Below, one piece after another: positions 18,860 through 25,893 of a stretch of DNA of 25,893 bases. Every line of letters begins with the position of its first letter. Within the stretch, counting starts at the first letter, position 1. The translations under genes were made by a program, and so were the position numbers. The stretch comes from a virus. The notes beneath the pieces were generated by a model. It made no database searches. It had not been told where the DNA came from and worked only from the letters and a program-made list of their open reading frames with translations. The DNA lies in the IMG/VR virus record IMGVR_UViG_3300004463_000507, positions 1 through 25,893 of that record; one strand, written 5' to 3'.

Positions 18860-19431
18860 CAGAAGGCCACCAGTCGGTAGGGGGAGAGCAACGCATTCAC
18901 GGCGAAGTCCACCTTGGACACGATGGCCCCGGTGATTTCTGGAACCCGGTTCTCGTACATCTGTGCCACCAGCAGCAGCAGCGCCTGCTTGATGGGCGCA
19001 GGCACGTCATCCACCGCCCAGCCCACGGTGTAGCGCACCCGCACCGCGTTCCACTGGCAGCGCGTCGCGGGCCAGGACTCACCGTAGGCGAGAAGCAAGC
19101 GGCCGGGCACGGACACCGTGTCTGCCTCGTAGGTGTCCGGGTCCAGCGTCTGCTCGGACCCATCGGCGTCCACGTACGTGACTGAGGAAATGGTGCCGAG
19201 GTTGCCGCCGGGGAGTTCCATCTCGGAGGCGCACGGGAAGCCCTCCAACACGGCCTCCCATGTCTGCGACACCATCCCCCGCCAGCACACCTCCTCAGCA
19301 TGCTGGCGAGCGGCCTGAATGAGCACCGTCACATACGCGTCGTCATCGTCTCCCTCCAGGCGTAGGTGGTCCTTCGCCTCGGCCAGCGAGACGGGCTCCG
19401 ACGCTGGAGGCGTGACGACGTGCCGGAGCAC
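18859..19431 (-). CDS. gp6-like head-tail connector protein
   Basis: A 190-aa protein with a GTG start at 19431, three bases after the stop of the gene before it. It begins with EPVSLAEAKDHLRLEGDDDD and YVTVLIQAARQHAEEVCWR, the typical all-helical connector start with L-x-E-A-K-x-H-L-R, and continues with strands (VTYVDADGSEQTLDP) and a helical end with PAPIKQALLLLVAQMYENR. This is the adaptor ring directly under the portal (gp6/gp15 type). No more suitable ATG is available before the conserved start. Confidence 0.9.
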   Translation of the reverse strand: MLRHVVTPPASEPVSLAEAKDHLRLEGDDDDAYVTVLIQAARQHAEEVCWRGMVSQTWEAVLEGFPCASEMELPGGNLGTISSVTYVDADGSEQTLDPDTYEADTVSVPGRLLLAYGESWPATRCQWNAVRVRYTVGWAVDDVPAPIKQALLLLVAQMYENRVPEITGAIVSKVDFAVNALLSPYRLVAF

Positions 19432-19434
19432 GGG

Positions 19435-19626
19435 TCAGCGCCCCTTGTTGGGTTCGCCGCCGGGCTTCTTGCTGGGCTCGGGGGCGGACTCCTTCACCTC
19501 TTCACCCGAGCGCAACTGTAGCGCCACCTCGGCGCCACGGCCTTCCAGCACCTCACCCACGTTGACGGTGCGGATGTGGTTGCCGTCGGGCGCCCACTTG
19601 AACTCCCTCGTCACCTTGACCTTCAT
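19435..19626 (-). CDS. small basic hypothetical protein
   Basis: A 63-aa protein. The first 45 residues are likely a small beta domain (MKVKVTREFKWAP, IRTVNVGEVLEGRGAEVAL), followed by a Lys/Pro/Glu tail (SKKPGGEPNKGR). Short proteins of this type between the capsid and connector genes are frequent in HK97-type phages, but their job is not known to me. It is tightly packed in the operon. Confidence 0.7.
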   Translation of the reverse strand: MKVKVTREFKWAPDGNHIRTVNVGEVLEGRGAEVALQLRSGEEVKESAPEPSKKPGGEPNKGR

Positions 19627-19650
19627 GGCATTCCTCGAGCGGCGGCGCGG

Positions 19651-20052
19651 TTAGGCGACGGGGGCGGTCTTCGGGTGGCCCTGGACGGCGATGCAGGTGA
19701 TGAAGCCACCCGAGGTGGCGCCGGCCTGGACCACCTTCACGCGCAGGTAGCGCTTGGAGCCAATGTACCCCACGCGCTTCACGGTGTTGTCGTCCGATGC
19801 CGCGAAGGCGGGCTCGGTACCGAGCAGGTCCGCGTCCGCCACCGCCGCCTCGTCCGACATGTCCGACGCGTCGCCCTCGTACAGGGTGGCGGTGAACGTG
19901 CCGTCGGTGATGACCCCCGACAGGAAGACGAACTCCACGGAGCCGAAGTCGGCCACGTCGATGGTCTGCCCCGTCGTGGTGCCGTTGGCGGTGAGGGCCG
20001 CCGCCGGGCTGATGCAGCGCGACGCCTTCAGGTTGTTGTGTAGGTCATGCAT
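19651..20052 (-). CDS. conserved head-region protein (possible decoration protein)
   Basis: A 133-aa, beta-rich protein directly after the major capsid gene. Marks: DLHNNLKASRCISPAAAL, TTGQTIDVADFGSVEFVFLS, VADADLLGTEP, NTVKRVGYIGSKRYLRVKVV and the end VQGHPKTAPV. The GYIGSKRY and GHP-x-x-AP marks belong to a conserved family of phage head-region proteins that I recall mostly as hypothetical. Position and size suit a decoration or minor head protein, but that is an inference. Ribosome-binding site weak. Confidence 0.75.
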   Translation of the reverse strand: MHDLHNNLKASRCISPAAALTANGTTTGQTIDVADFGSVEFVFLSGVITDGTFTATLYEGDASDMSDEAAVADADLLGTEPAFAASDDNTVKRVGYIGSKRYLRVKVVQAGATSGGFITCIAVQGHPKTAPVA

Positions 20053-20065
20053 GGTCGTGTCTCGA

Positions 20066-21256
20066 TCAGGCGGAGAGGGTGAGAACCTTCACGGCGCGGT
20101 CCTGGACGAGCATGCCGCCCACGCGCTTCGTGGTGTAGAACTCGATGTAGGGCTTGGCGCTGTACTCGTCCCGGAGGATGCGCACACCGCGCACATCGTA
20201 GATGGTGTACGCGCACTGGAAGTTGCCGAACAGCAGGGCGTTGGCGTCCGCGGCCGGGTCCGGCATGGCGTCGTTCTCGGCGACCGTGTAGCCCAGCAGC
20301 GTCCCGCTCGGGCCCTGGGAGTAGTCGGGCTGCCAGAGGTAGTTGTTCTGCCCGTCCTTGAGCTTGCGGATGGCGGCGAGGCTCAGGTTTGAGAGCATGA
20401 ACTGCGCGCCCTGGCGGTAGTTGCGGTGCAGCGAGTGCACGACGTCGATGAGTTTGTCCGCCACGAAGGCGCCAGCCGAGCCGCTGACGATCTTCTGAAT
20501 GGAACCGAAGGCGCGCGTCCCGTCCACATCCGTCGAGAGCGTGTAGGCCAGGATTCCCTTGGGCTTCTTCACGCCGTTGCCCATGAGGTACGCGTCGTTC
20601 TCCTTCTGGGCGAACTCGAGACCCACCTCCTCGGAGAGCCACGCCTCGACGTTGATGGCGAGGTCGTCCAGCGAGCGCTGGGTGGCCTTGGGCTTCGCGT
20701 AGATTTCGCCGAAGTAGGGCTTCAACTCCGCCAGAGTGGGGGTGCCCGTCTCGGTGCGCGACTCCGTCTCGCCGACCCAGCCAGAGCCAGCAGTGCCCTG
20801 GGACACGAGCTTCGTGTAGTTCTCGTTCGAGAGCGTCATCACGTTGCACACGCCGCGCATGGGGGCGTTGTCGCGCTCGTACTTCTCGATCATTGTGTCG
20901 AGCGTCTCGGGGACGGCATAGCCGCCCTTCGTGTCATCGCCCACGGAGATGGAGGCCTTGAGGGACGCCACGTCGCCGGTCCGCACGAACGCCTGGAAGG
21001 CCTCGCGATGAGCCGCCTTGCGCGGGTCCAACTCAGTCGCCGAGCCGCCGGCCGTGGCCCGACGCTGACTCTGCTTCTGGGTCTCATCCACCTGCGCTTG
21101 GAGCTCGGAGATGCGGGCGTTGAGCCGCTCCACCTTCTGCTCCGTCTCCGCGGAAGCGTGGCCCTTCTTCTCGAACTCCGCCAAGCGCCGGTCGTTCTCG
21201 GCGCGCATCTCGGCCACTGCCTTCTGCACCTGCTCCACTGCGTTCTGCACGTTCAC
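20066..21256 (-). CDS. HK97-type major capsid protein
   Basis: A 396-aa protein. The GTG at 21256 is chosen because AAGGAGA lies 5 bases upstream; an earlier start at 21283 overlaps the protease gene. Residues 1 to about 75 are a coiled coil (VEQVQKAVAEMRAENDRRLA, VERLNARISELQAQVDE), the delta domain that serves as internal scaffold and is removed by the protease. The mature fold begins near SISVGDDTKGGYAVPE. Further marks: NAPMRGVCNV, SGWVGETE, KPYFGEIYAKPKATQRSLDD, LMGNGVKKPKGIL, and the end KPYIEFYTTKRVGGMLVQD. The order protease then capsid is standard. Confidence 0.95.
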   Translation of the reverse strand: MNVQNAVEQVQKAVAEMRAENDRRLAEFEKKGHASAETEQKVERLNARISELQAQVDETQKQSQRRATAGGSATELDPRKAAHREAFQAFVRTGDVASLKASISVGDDTKGGYAVPETLDTMIEKYERDNAPMRGVCNVMTLSNENYTKLVSQGTAGSGWVGETESRTETGTPTLAELKPYFGEIYAKPKATQRSLDDLAINVEAWLSEEVGLEFAQKENDAYLMGNGVKKPKGILAYTLSTDVDGTRAFGSIQKIVSGSAGAFVADKLIDVVHSLHRNYRQGAQFMLSNLSLAAIRKLKDGQNNYLWQPDYSQGPSGTLLGYTVAENDAMPDPAADANALLFGNFQCAYTIYDVRGVRILRDEYSAKPYIEFYTTKRVGGMLVQDRAVKVLTLSA

Positions 21257-21267
21257 GTTGTTCTCCT

Positions 21268-21945
21268 TCAGCGTCCCGCGCACGCGCGGAGGGTTGCACC
21301 CAGGTTCAGCAGGGCAGAAACCGCCGCCCCATCCTCCGAGGTCTCAGCCTCGGAAATCTCATCGGTGAAGCCGCGGGCCATGGCGTCGCTGGCGCTCATC
21401 CATGTCTCGGCAGCCATCAACGCGCGCACATCCTCGACGCTCTGTCCGGTGCGCGTGGCGTACGTCTCCGCGAAGGTGCCGTTCTCCATGTCCAGCACGT
21501 CGGCCATGGCGCGCATGTCGGAGGCGCGGCCCACTGCGCCGGCCCAGACCTCGTGAATCATCCACGTCGCCGCTGGGGCGGTGATGATGCGGTCGCCAGC
21601 CATGGCGATGAACGATGCGGCGCTCGCTGCGATGCCGTCCACGTGCACCACCTTCTCGCCCGAGAAGCGACGAATCTGGGCATAGATGGCCTTGCCCTCG
21701 AAAATGTCGCCGCCCGGGGAGTTGATATAGACGTCCAGGGCGGTGGCGCCCTTCATTCCGTCGATGGCTTGCTGCACCGACTTCGCCGTGACGCCGCCGC
21801 CCGTCCACCAGTCCTCTCCGATGACGTCGTAGATGTAGAGACTGGCGCGCGTGCCCGACGCCTCGGCATGGAACGAAGGCTTCCCGCTGGTCTCGCGGTG
21901 GCGGGCGGCAAGCATGCGGGCTCGTGGGAGCACCAAGTCTTTCAT
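21268..21945 (-). CDS. ClpP-like (S14) prohead protease
   Basis: A 225-aa protein; ATG at 21945 with GGGAGGA upstream. It has the ClpP fold: LYIYDVIGEDWWTGG, the VYINSPGGDIFEGKAIY loop, the serine in VDGIAASAASF (Ser108) and the histidine in TWMIHEVWAG (His131). It should cleave the N-terminal delta domain of the capsid protein during head maturation. The C-terminal part (MSASDAMARGFTDEI) is usual for the family. It sits between portal and capsid genes. Confidence 0.95.
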   Translation of the reverse strand: MKDLVLPRARMLAARHRETSGKPSFHAEASGTRASLYIYDVIGEDWWTGGGVTAKSVQQAIDGMKGATALDVYINSPGGDIFEGKAIYAQIRRFSGEKVVHVDGIAASAASFIAMAGDRIITAPAATWMIHEVWAGAVGRASDMRAMADVLDMENGTFAETYATRTGQSVEDVRALMAAETWMSASDAMARGFTDEISEAETSEDGAAVSALLNLGATLRACAGR

Positions 21946-21975
21946 GGGTGGAATCCTCCCGTGGGGCGCGGACAG

Positions 21976-23187
21976 TTATTCGTCGGCCGGCGGCTTGCCG
22001 TTGATGTTCATGTTGGCCGGGGTCAGGTAGATGTCGCCCCCATCCCGAGGGTTCATCTCCTCAAGGTCCCGGATCTCGTTGGGGGAGAGGGCGCCGTCCT
22101 GGACGAGCGAGTGGTAGTAGGTGGCGCGTGCGGCCATGTCGCCGCGCAGCAACCCGGCCACGTTGATGCGGGGGAAGTACCGCTGCCACTCCTCGCGGGG
22201 CAGCAGGTGGAAGACGATCCGTTGTTCAATCCGGGTGACGTACGGCAGGAGTCCACGCACCACGAAGTCCAAGCTCTGGTGCTCGATGTTGGAGAAGGTC
22301 GCCTTGTCCAGGTCACCGATGAGGTGAGGCGGGACGCGGTACATGCCAGCTATCTCGCTACGCTGGTGCTTCCGCGTCTCGAGGAACTGCGCGTCCTTCG
22401 CCGGGAAGCCGATGCTTTGCCACGTCATCCCTTCCTCAAGGATGGCGGGCTTGTGGGAGTTCTCGCTCCCCTGGTGTCGCTCGACCCAACTGTCCTTCAG
22501 ATTGTTGTACGCCTTTTCGCTCATCTTGCCAGGGTGCTGGAGAACCCCACCCGGGGAGGCATCGTTGGCGAACAACCGCGCCCCAAACATCTCTGCTCCG
22601 ATGCCGAGACCGATGGCCTCGCGGGCGTACTGTACGGGGTTCACGCCCTTGAGCCCGCCGAGGGAGAAGAGCGGGATATGCATCATCTCGGCCGTCGAAT
22701 ATGTCTCCGTCCCGCCGCCCGCGAGAGACACGCGGTAGCCCACTTCGCCGCGCGTCGCGTCGTAGAGCAGCGTCACCGCCTCCGGGTGGATGGGTAGCAA
22801 CTCCGCCACGCGCAGACGGGCGGCGGGGCCGGTGCGAATGATCCGAAAGTAGGCGTTCCCCCACAGGCCGAGACACGCCATCAGCCATTCGCGCCAATCC
22901 TGCGCCGTCTGGAACTTGTTTGGCGCGAAGTGCAGAAGGTCGTGCAGCGGGTGGCCCGTCGCCTTCATCTTCTCTCGCCCACGCTGCTCGTAGAGGTGGA
23001 CGGGTAGTTGACCCACCGACTCGGCCAGTACGCGCACGCAGGAAAAGACGGCCGAGAGCGCCATGGCCCGCTCGGGGGTGACAGCCACGCCAGCGGCCGA
23101 GGGGCTGCTCCGTGCGAGGATGCGCTCAAGGTCCGTGCTCGTCATCTGGCGCGGAGCCTGGGCGCGAAAGATGCGGTCAAGAATCAC
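21976..23187 (-). CDS. HK97-family portal protein
   Basis: A 403-aa protein with a GTG start at 23187, overlapping the stop of the small membrane protein gene by 11 bases. Marks of the HK97 portal family: MALSAVFSCVRVLAESVGQL, LHDLLHFAPNKFQTAQDWRE, LGLWGNAYFRIIR, the YRVPPHLIGDLDKATFSN segment and SLDFVVRGLLPYVTRIEQ. The portal forms the dodecamer at the special vertex through which DNA is packed by the terminase. Its length is normal for the family. Confidence 0.95.
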   Translation of the reverse strand: MILDRIFRAQAPRQMTSTDLERILARSSPSAAGVAVTPERAMALSAVFSCVRVLAESVGQLPVHLYEQRGREKMKATGHPLHDLLHFAPNKFQTAQDWREWLMACLGLWGNAYFRIIRTGPAARLRVAELLPIHPEAVTLLYDATRGEVGYRVSLAGGGTETYSTAEMMHIPLFSLGGLKGVNPVQYAREAIGLGIGAEMFGARLFANDASPGGVLQHPGKMSEKAYNNLKDSWVERHQGSENSHKPAILEEGMTWQSIGFPAKDAQFLETRKHQRSEIAGMYRVPPHLIGDLDKATFSNIEHQSLDFVVRGLLPYVTRIEQRIVFHLLPREEWQRYFPRINVAGLLRGDMAARATYYHSLVQDGALSPNEIRDLEEMNPRDGGDIYLTPANMNINGKPPADE

Positions 23188-23344
23188 TCCGGGCCTCCGG
23201 CACGCGCGTCAGGTGGATGGCCTCGCCCAGGACCAACATACCGCCAAGAATCCACGCGGCCGGCGGGTAGACCTGCCACACGCCGTAGAGCAGGGCGACG
23301 AGTCCCAGCATGGCCATGAAAACCAAGAGAAGTGCCTGACGCAT
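23177..23344 (-). CDS. small two-TM membrane protein between terminase and portal
   Basis: A 55-aa protein: MRQALLLVFMAMLGLVALLY forms a first TM helix, then VWQVYPPAA, a second helix (WILGGMLVLGEAIHL), and a polar end. A GTG at 23410 would add 22 Ser/Arg-rich residues and overlap terL, so the shorter form is preferred, although it lacks a good ribosome-binding site. Small membrane proteins in this slot occur in other HK97-type phages without known function. Its stop overlaps the portal start. Confidence 0.6.
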   Translation of the reverse strand: MRQALLLVFMAMLGLVALLYGVWQVYPPAAWILGGMLVLGEAIHLTRVPEARSDS

Positions 23345-23375
23345 GGGTGAAGCGTACGAGCGAGCGCGGACACCG

Positions 23376-25157
23376 CTAGAGCGTCCGAATCCCGCGCTCC
23401 TCGTAGACACTGCCAGGGTCCTCCGGCGCCAGCAGCGCGCGGTTGAGCGCCATGATGGCGGCCACCACTCCGTCGATCTTGTTCTCGGGGCGCTCCTTGC
23501 GCGGGTAGATGTTGTCCTTCGCGTCCGTGTGGCACACCACGTTAGAAACCATCCAGCGCATGGCGGGGTTGGCGTCGTGGTGGAGGCGGCCCTCCAGAAC
23601 GAGTGCCTCCATGGTCTTCATCGGCTCCGAGAAGTTCTTCACCGTGGGCGAAACCTCAACCGTCACCACGCCTTCGGCCTGGAGTTCGTTGGATAGCTGG
23701 GTCGCCTGCCACGGGTCGAAGGCCACCTCACGCAGGTCGTGCCGGTCCTTGTCGTCCAGCACCCCTTCCCTGAATGCCTCGAAATCGAGCACGTCCCCTG
23801 GGGTGGTCTTGAACCACCCCTCCTTCACCCAACCCTTGTACTGGCTGATGCGGCTCTCATCTACAGCGCGCTCCGGGAGGTAGGAGTGGACGAAGAGGTA
23901 GAAGTGCCGCTCGGTGGCTGGATCGTCCGTGGGCCGTCCCTCCTCGTCCCTCTTCATCTTCGGCGTGCCATCCTTGTTCTTGGCGGGCAGGTCCCGATAG
24001 AAGACCTTGGCGCGGCAGGCCACGTCTCGCTTGCTGGCGAGGTCAAGGCCATCGACGCATGGCTTGCCCGAGAAGTCGTCCTCAGAGAGGGTCGGGTCGG
24101 CGCAGCGGTCCCACGCCGCCATGTTCATCCACTGCACCTCCGCCTTGCACCAGACGTTGAGGTGCTTCGTCTTGAAGTTGCCCTCCTTCGCCGCGCTCTG
24201 CATCGCCTCGACGGCGTTGAATCGGTAGATGACGTGGTCGATGCTGGCGTGCCAGTTGGGGTTGGCCTTGATCCATGCGGCCGGGTCTCTCCAGTCGTCG
24301 CCACCATCCTGCCCCGTTCCATCTCCGTCGATGGTGTAGATGACGCCGAAGAGGGCGTCATTCTCCAGGCCCTCGAGCATCTGGGTGACGTTCCCGCGCA
24401 CCTCGTAGCATATGCCCCCAGTATCCGTGCCCGCGGTGGTGATGGTCCAAATGAGCGACTGGGGCCGCTTCCCTGAGCCGGAGATGAGCACGTCCCACAT
24501 ATCGCGGGTCTGGTGGGCGTGGAGTTCGTCCACTACGGCGACGTGGATGTTCTGCCCGTCCTTGCTCTTGGAGTCACGAGACAGCGCCGTGAACAACGAG
24601 CCAGTCCTCGCATGGGAGATGGTGTGGGCCGTCGCCCGGATGCCAAGCTTGGCGCCGAACTCGGGACGCTCGCGGAGCATGGCTTTCGCATCGCCCCAGA
24701 CGATCTTGGCTTGGCTGCGGTCGGTCGCGGCGGAGTACACCTCGGCGCCCGACTCACCATCGGCCGCGAGCCCGTACAGGGCGATGCCGGAGGACAGGAA
24801 GGACTTGCCGTTGCCTCGCGGGACCTCGACGTAGCCGCGGCGGAACCGGCGCGCCCCGTTGTCCTTGAACACCCACCCAAAGGCCGTGGTGATCACGAAG
24901 CATTGCCATGGTTCCATCCGGAATAGGGTTTTGGCCTTGGGGCCCTTGACGTGGGGGAGTTGCTCGAGGAAGCGGCACACCCGCCCGGCCTTGCCCTCGT
25001 CGAAGCGGTATTGCCACTCGCCCTTCGCGCGCTCCAGGTCGTCGAGTTGCCGCTGGCAGGCGAGGCGCACCCACTTACAGGCGGGCACATTGCCGCTCAC
25101 GACGTCGTGGCAGTAGGCCAGGGCCTTGGCGACGTGGGGGTCCGTCGTGCCGCTCAC
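23376..25157 (-). CDS. terL: terminase large subunit
   Basis: A 593-aa protein. The GTG at 25157 overlaps the terS stop (GTGA) and has AAGGA upstream; the open frame extends further but without protein-like sequence. ATPase: Walker A in YVEVPRGNGKS (about 109-119) and Walker B in HVAVVDELHAH (about 205-215). Nuclease: DGLDLASKRD (Asp369/372), VAFDPWQATQ (Asp481) and NKIDGVVAA (Asp562), the three acidic sites of the Terminase_1 family. It pumps and cuts DNA during packaging, docked on the portal. All catalytic residues appear intact. Confidence 0.96.
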   Translation of the reverse strand: MSGTTDPHVAKALAYCHDVVSGNVPACKWVRLACQRQLDDLERAKGEWQYRFDEGKAGRVCRFLEQLPHVKGPKAKTLFRMEPWQCFVITTAFGWVFKDNGARRFRRGYVEVPRGNGKSFLSSGIALYGLAADGESGAEVYSAATDRSQAKIVWGDAKAMLRERPEFGAKLGIRATAHTISHARTGSLFTALSRDSKSKDGQNIHVAVVDELHAHQTRDMWDVLISGSGKRPQSLIWTITTAGTDTGGICYEVRGNVTQMLEGLENDALFGVIYTIDGDGTGQDGGDDWRDPAAWIKANPNWHASIDHVIYRFNAVEAMQSAAKEGNFKTKHLNVWCKAEVQWMNMAAWDRCADPTLSEDDFSGKPCVDGLDLASKRDVACRAKVFYRDLPAKNKDGTPKMKRDEEGRPTDDPATERHFYLFVHSYLPERAVDESRISQYKGWVKEGWFKTTPGDVLDFEAFREGVLDDKDRHDLREVAFDPWQATQLSNELQAEGVVTVEVSPTVKNFSEPMKTMEALVLEGRLHHDANPAMRWMVSNVVCHTDAKDNIYPRKERPENKIDGVVAAIMALNRALLAPEDPGSVYEERGIRTL

Positions 25158-25636
25158 GCCTCGAATTCCTTGAGGGGGTCGTGTCCCTCGGACTCCGGGG
25201 CGAAGGCGGACACCCGCTGCCTCGCCGCCGGAGTGAGTCCGAACTGGGCGAGTTCCACGCTCAGTTGCTTCTTGGCGCTGAGGAGGACTTCCACCTCGGG
25301 CCGCTTGCGGATGACCTCCCCGCTCTCCGTGCTCACGGTGAACGTCACCCCGAGGGCGTTGACGGTCTCGCGGCATCCCTCAATCAGGGCCCACGTGGTG
25401 ACCATCTGGCGGAAGGCCGGCAGGTCGCTGGCCGTCACGACGCGCATGGGGGCCACCACCGCGGCGAGCTCGGCCCACCCCCGGGCCTCCCGCTCGGTGA
25501 GGCCCTCGGGCATGGGGAGGGTCTCCAGCGGGGCCCCGGCGGGCGCGTGGGCGTTGGACCGGTCCTTCCGGGCGGTGCCCTCCAATTGCTTCAGGGCGGC
25601 GGGCTTGGGCGGTCGGCCAGCATTCAGGGCAGCCAT
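25154..25636 (-). CDS. terS: terminase small subunit, P27 family
   Basis: A 160-aa protein with the P27-type start AALNAGRPPKPAALKQLEGT then ARKDR, and a helical body (LTEREARGWAELAAVV, SDLPAFRQMVTTWALIEGCR, KKQLSVELAQFGLTPAARQR). It recognises the packaging site and regulates the large subunit. The ATG at 25636 lacks a good ribosome-binding site and lies only about 25 bases after the terminator tail of the gene before it. There is no room for an ordinary promoter, so expression depends on read-through or antitermination. Confidence 0.93.
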   Translation of the reverse strand: MAALNAGRPPKPAALKQLEGTARKDRSNAHAPAGAPLETLPMPEGLTEREARGWAELAAVVAPMRVVTASDLPAFRQMVTTWALIEGCRETVNALGVTFTVSTESGEVIRKRPEVEVLLSAKKQLSVELAQFGLTPAARQRVSAFAPESEGHDPLKEFEA

Positions 25637-25660
25637 GAGGAGAGAATCCCCCGGCGTGCG

Positions 25661-25697
25661 GACGAAAGACGAAGGGCCCCGCCGAAGCAGAGCCCTT
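25661..25697 (-). terminator. strong terminator upstream of terS
   Basis: An 11-bp stem (25672-25682 with 25687-25697, two G-T wobbles) closed by a UUCG tetraloop on the minus-strand RNA, followed by CGTCTTTCGTC. It lies 15 bases after the stop of the partial gene at 25712-25893 and directly before terS. Confidence 0.85.
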
Positions 25698-25711
25698 GCC
25701 TGCGACCTGTT

Positions 25712-25893
25712 TCATGCCCGTTTCAATGGCGGGGTCCCGGGTTCTCCCCGAGCACCATGGGCCGCACACCCATCATTCACGGCCTGGGTCCACGACGCAA
25801 GGATGCGCCGGAAAAGGCCCAGCATTTCGGCAGCGAGAGAATTTGATGGGGCAACGGTCTCCAGGGCCCACCCCTCCAGAGATTCCCCCCCCC
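25712..25893 (-). CDS. C-terminal part of an unidentified protein (cut by the window edge)
   Basis: The minus-strand frame is open from the right edge to the TGA at 25712-25714 and gives about 59 residues. The clear part reads SLEGWALETVAPSNSL, then AAEMLGLFRRILASWTQAVN, then a Gly/Pro/Ala-rich end. It looks like real protein: helical, with a normal mix of residues, and it is followed 15 bases later by a strong terminator on the same strand. I do not recognise the family. In related phages the gene before terS is often an HNH endonuclease or a regulator, but no such motif is visible here. Confidence 0.6.
   Translation of the reverse strand, partial: GGESLEGWALETVAPSNSLAAEMLGLFRRILASWTQAVNDGCAAHGARGEPGTPPLKRA

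Noticed and set aside
20066-21283. Capsid protein start at 21283
   Set aside because: It overlaps the protease gene and lacks a ribosome-binding site; the GTG at 21256 has AAGGAGA at the right distance.
20426-21556. 376-codon plus-strand frame across capsid and protease genes
   Set aside because: Antisense to two well-identified structural genes; Leu/Arg/His-rich shadow.
23376-25376. Longer terL starting at 25376
   Set aside because: The extra residues are Arg/Gly/Pro-rich and overlap terS almost fully; the GTG at 25157 overlaps the terS stop and has a ribosome-binding site.
25885-25893. Run of nine C at the right edge as a biological feature
   Set aside because: It sits at the window boundary and is in frame with the partial gene; nothing else supports a function.
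1-25893. CRISPR arrays, insertion sequences or transposase genes
   Set aside because: No regularly spaced repeats, terminal inverted repeats or transposase-like proteins were seen.

Overview
The window is a high-GC stretch of a temperate-type siphovirus genome, either a phage or a prophage, and most likely of a myxobacterium in the Myxococcaceae. The phage assignment rests on a complete, collinear HK97-type head and tail operon on the minus strand. The host guess rests on GC content and codon use, and on two membrane proteins whose Cys-rich tails resemble the extracellular tails of myxobacterial Ser/Thr protein kinases; that resemblance is from memory and was not searched. No integrase, repressor, lysin or replication gene lies in the window, so lysogeny is not proven.

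Right part (about 10.36-25.9 kb, read right to left): the C-terminus of an unidentified protein and a strong terminator, then terS, terL, a small membrane protein, portal, ClpP-type prohead protease, major capsid protein, a conserved head protein, a short basic protein, gp6-like connector, head-tail adaptor, a small unknown, HK97 gp10-like protein, DUF3168 tail terminator, tail tube, the G/GT tail assembly chaperone with a canonical GGGAAAC -1 slippery site, tape measure (881 aa), a Dit-like tail protein and a large tail-tip/fibre protein. Many junctions are 4-base ATGA or GTGA overlaps and GTG starts are common. There is no sheath gene, so the tail should be long and non-contractile.

Left part (1-10.3 kb): an accessory region of many short transcription units on both strands, each with its own promoter or terminator. 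It holds small cytosolic proteins (several with a CxxC-x9-CxxC zinc ribbon), a ribbon-helix-helix regulator, an HTH-like protein in a three-gene operon behind a cluster of inverted-repeat operators, a two-TM holin-like protein next to a TM-coiled-coil protein, two single-TM proteins with kinase-type tails, a divergent pair of paralogous secreted proteins, and a lipoprotein with a jelly-roll domain.

The most interesting pattern is that accessory genes carry copies of virion modules. The 88-aa protein at 6461-6727 shares an ungapped stretch of about 38 residues with the C-terminal region of the tape measure protein. The lipoprotein at 9618-10298 has a domain like the one in the tail-tip protein. 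The proposed reading, which is inference, is that these are lysogen-expressed decoys against superinfecting phage. Other notable points are a duplicated 29-bp promoter module, leaderless promoters, a tRNA-like structured RNA between terminators, a Shine-Dalgarno site inside a perfect hairpin, and a terminator directly upstream of terS that implies read-through or antitermination of the late operon.
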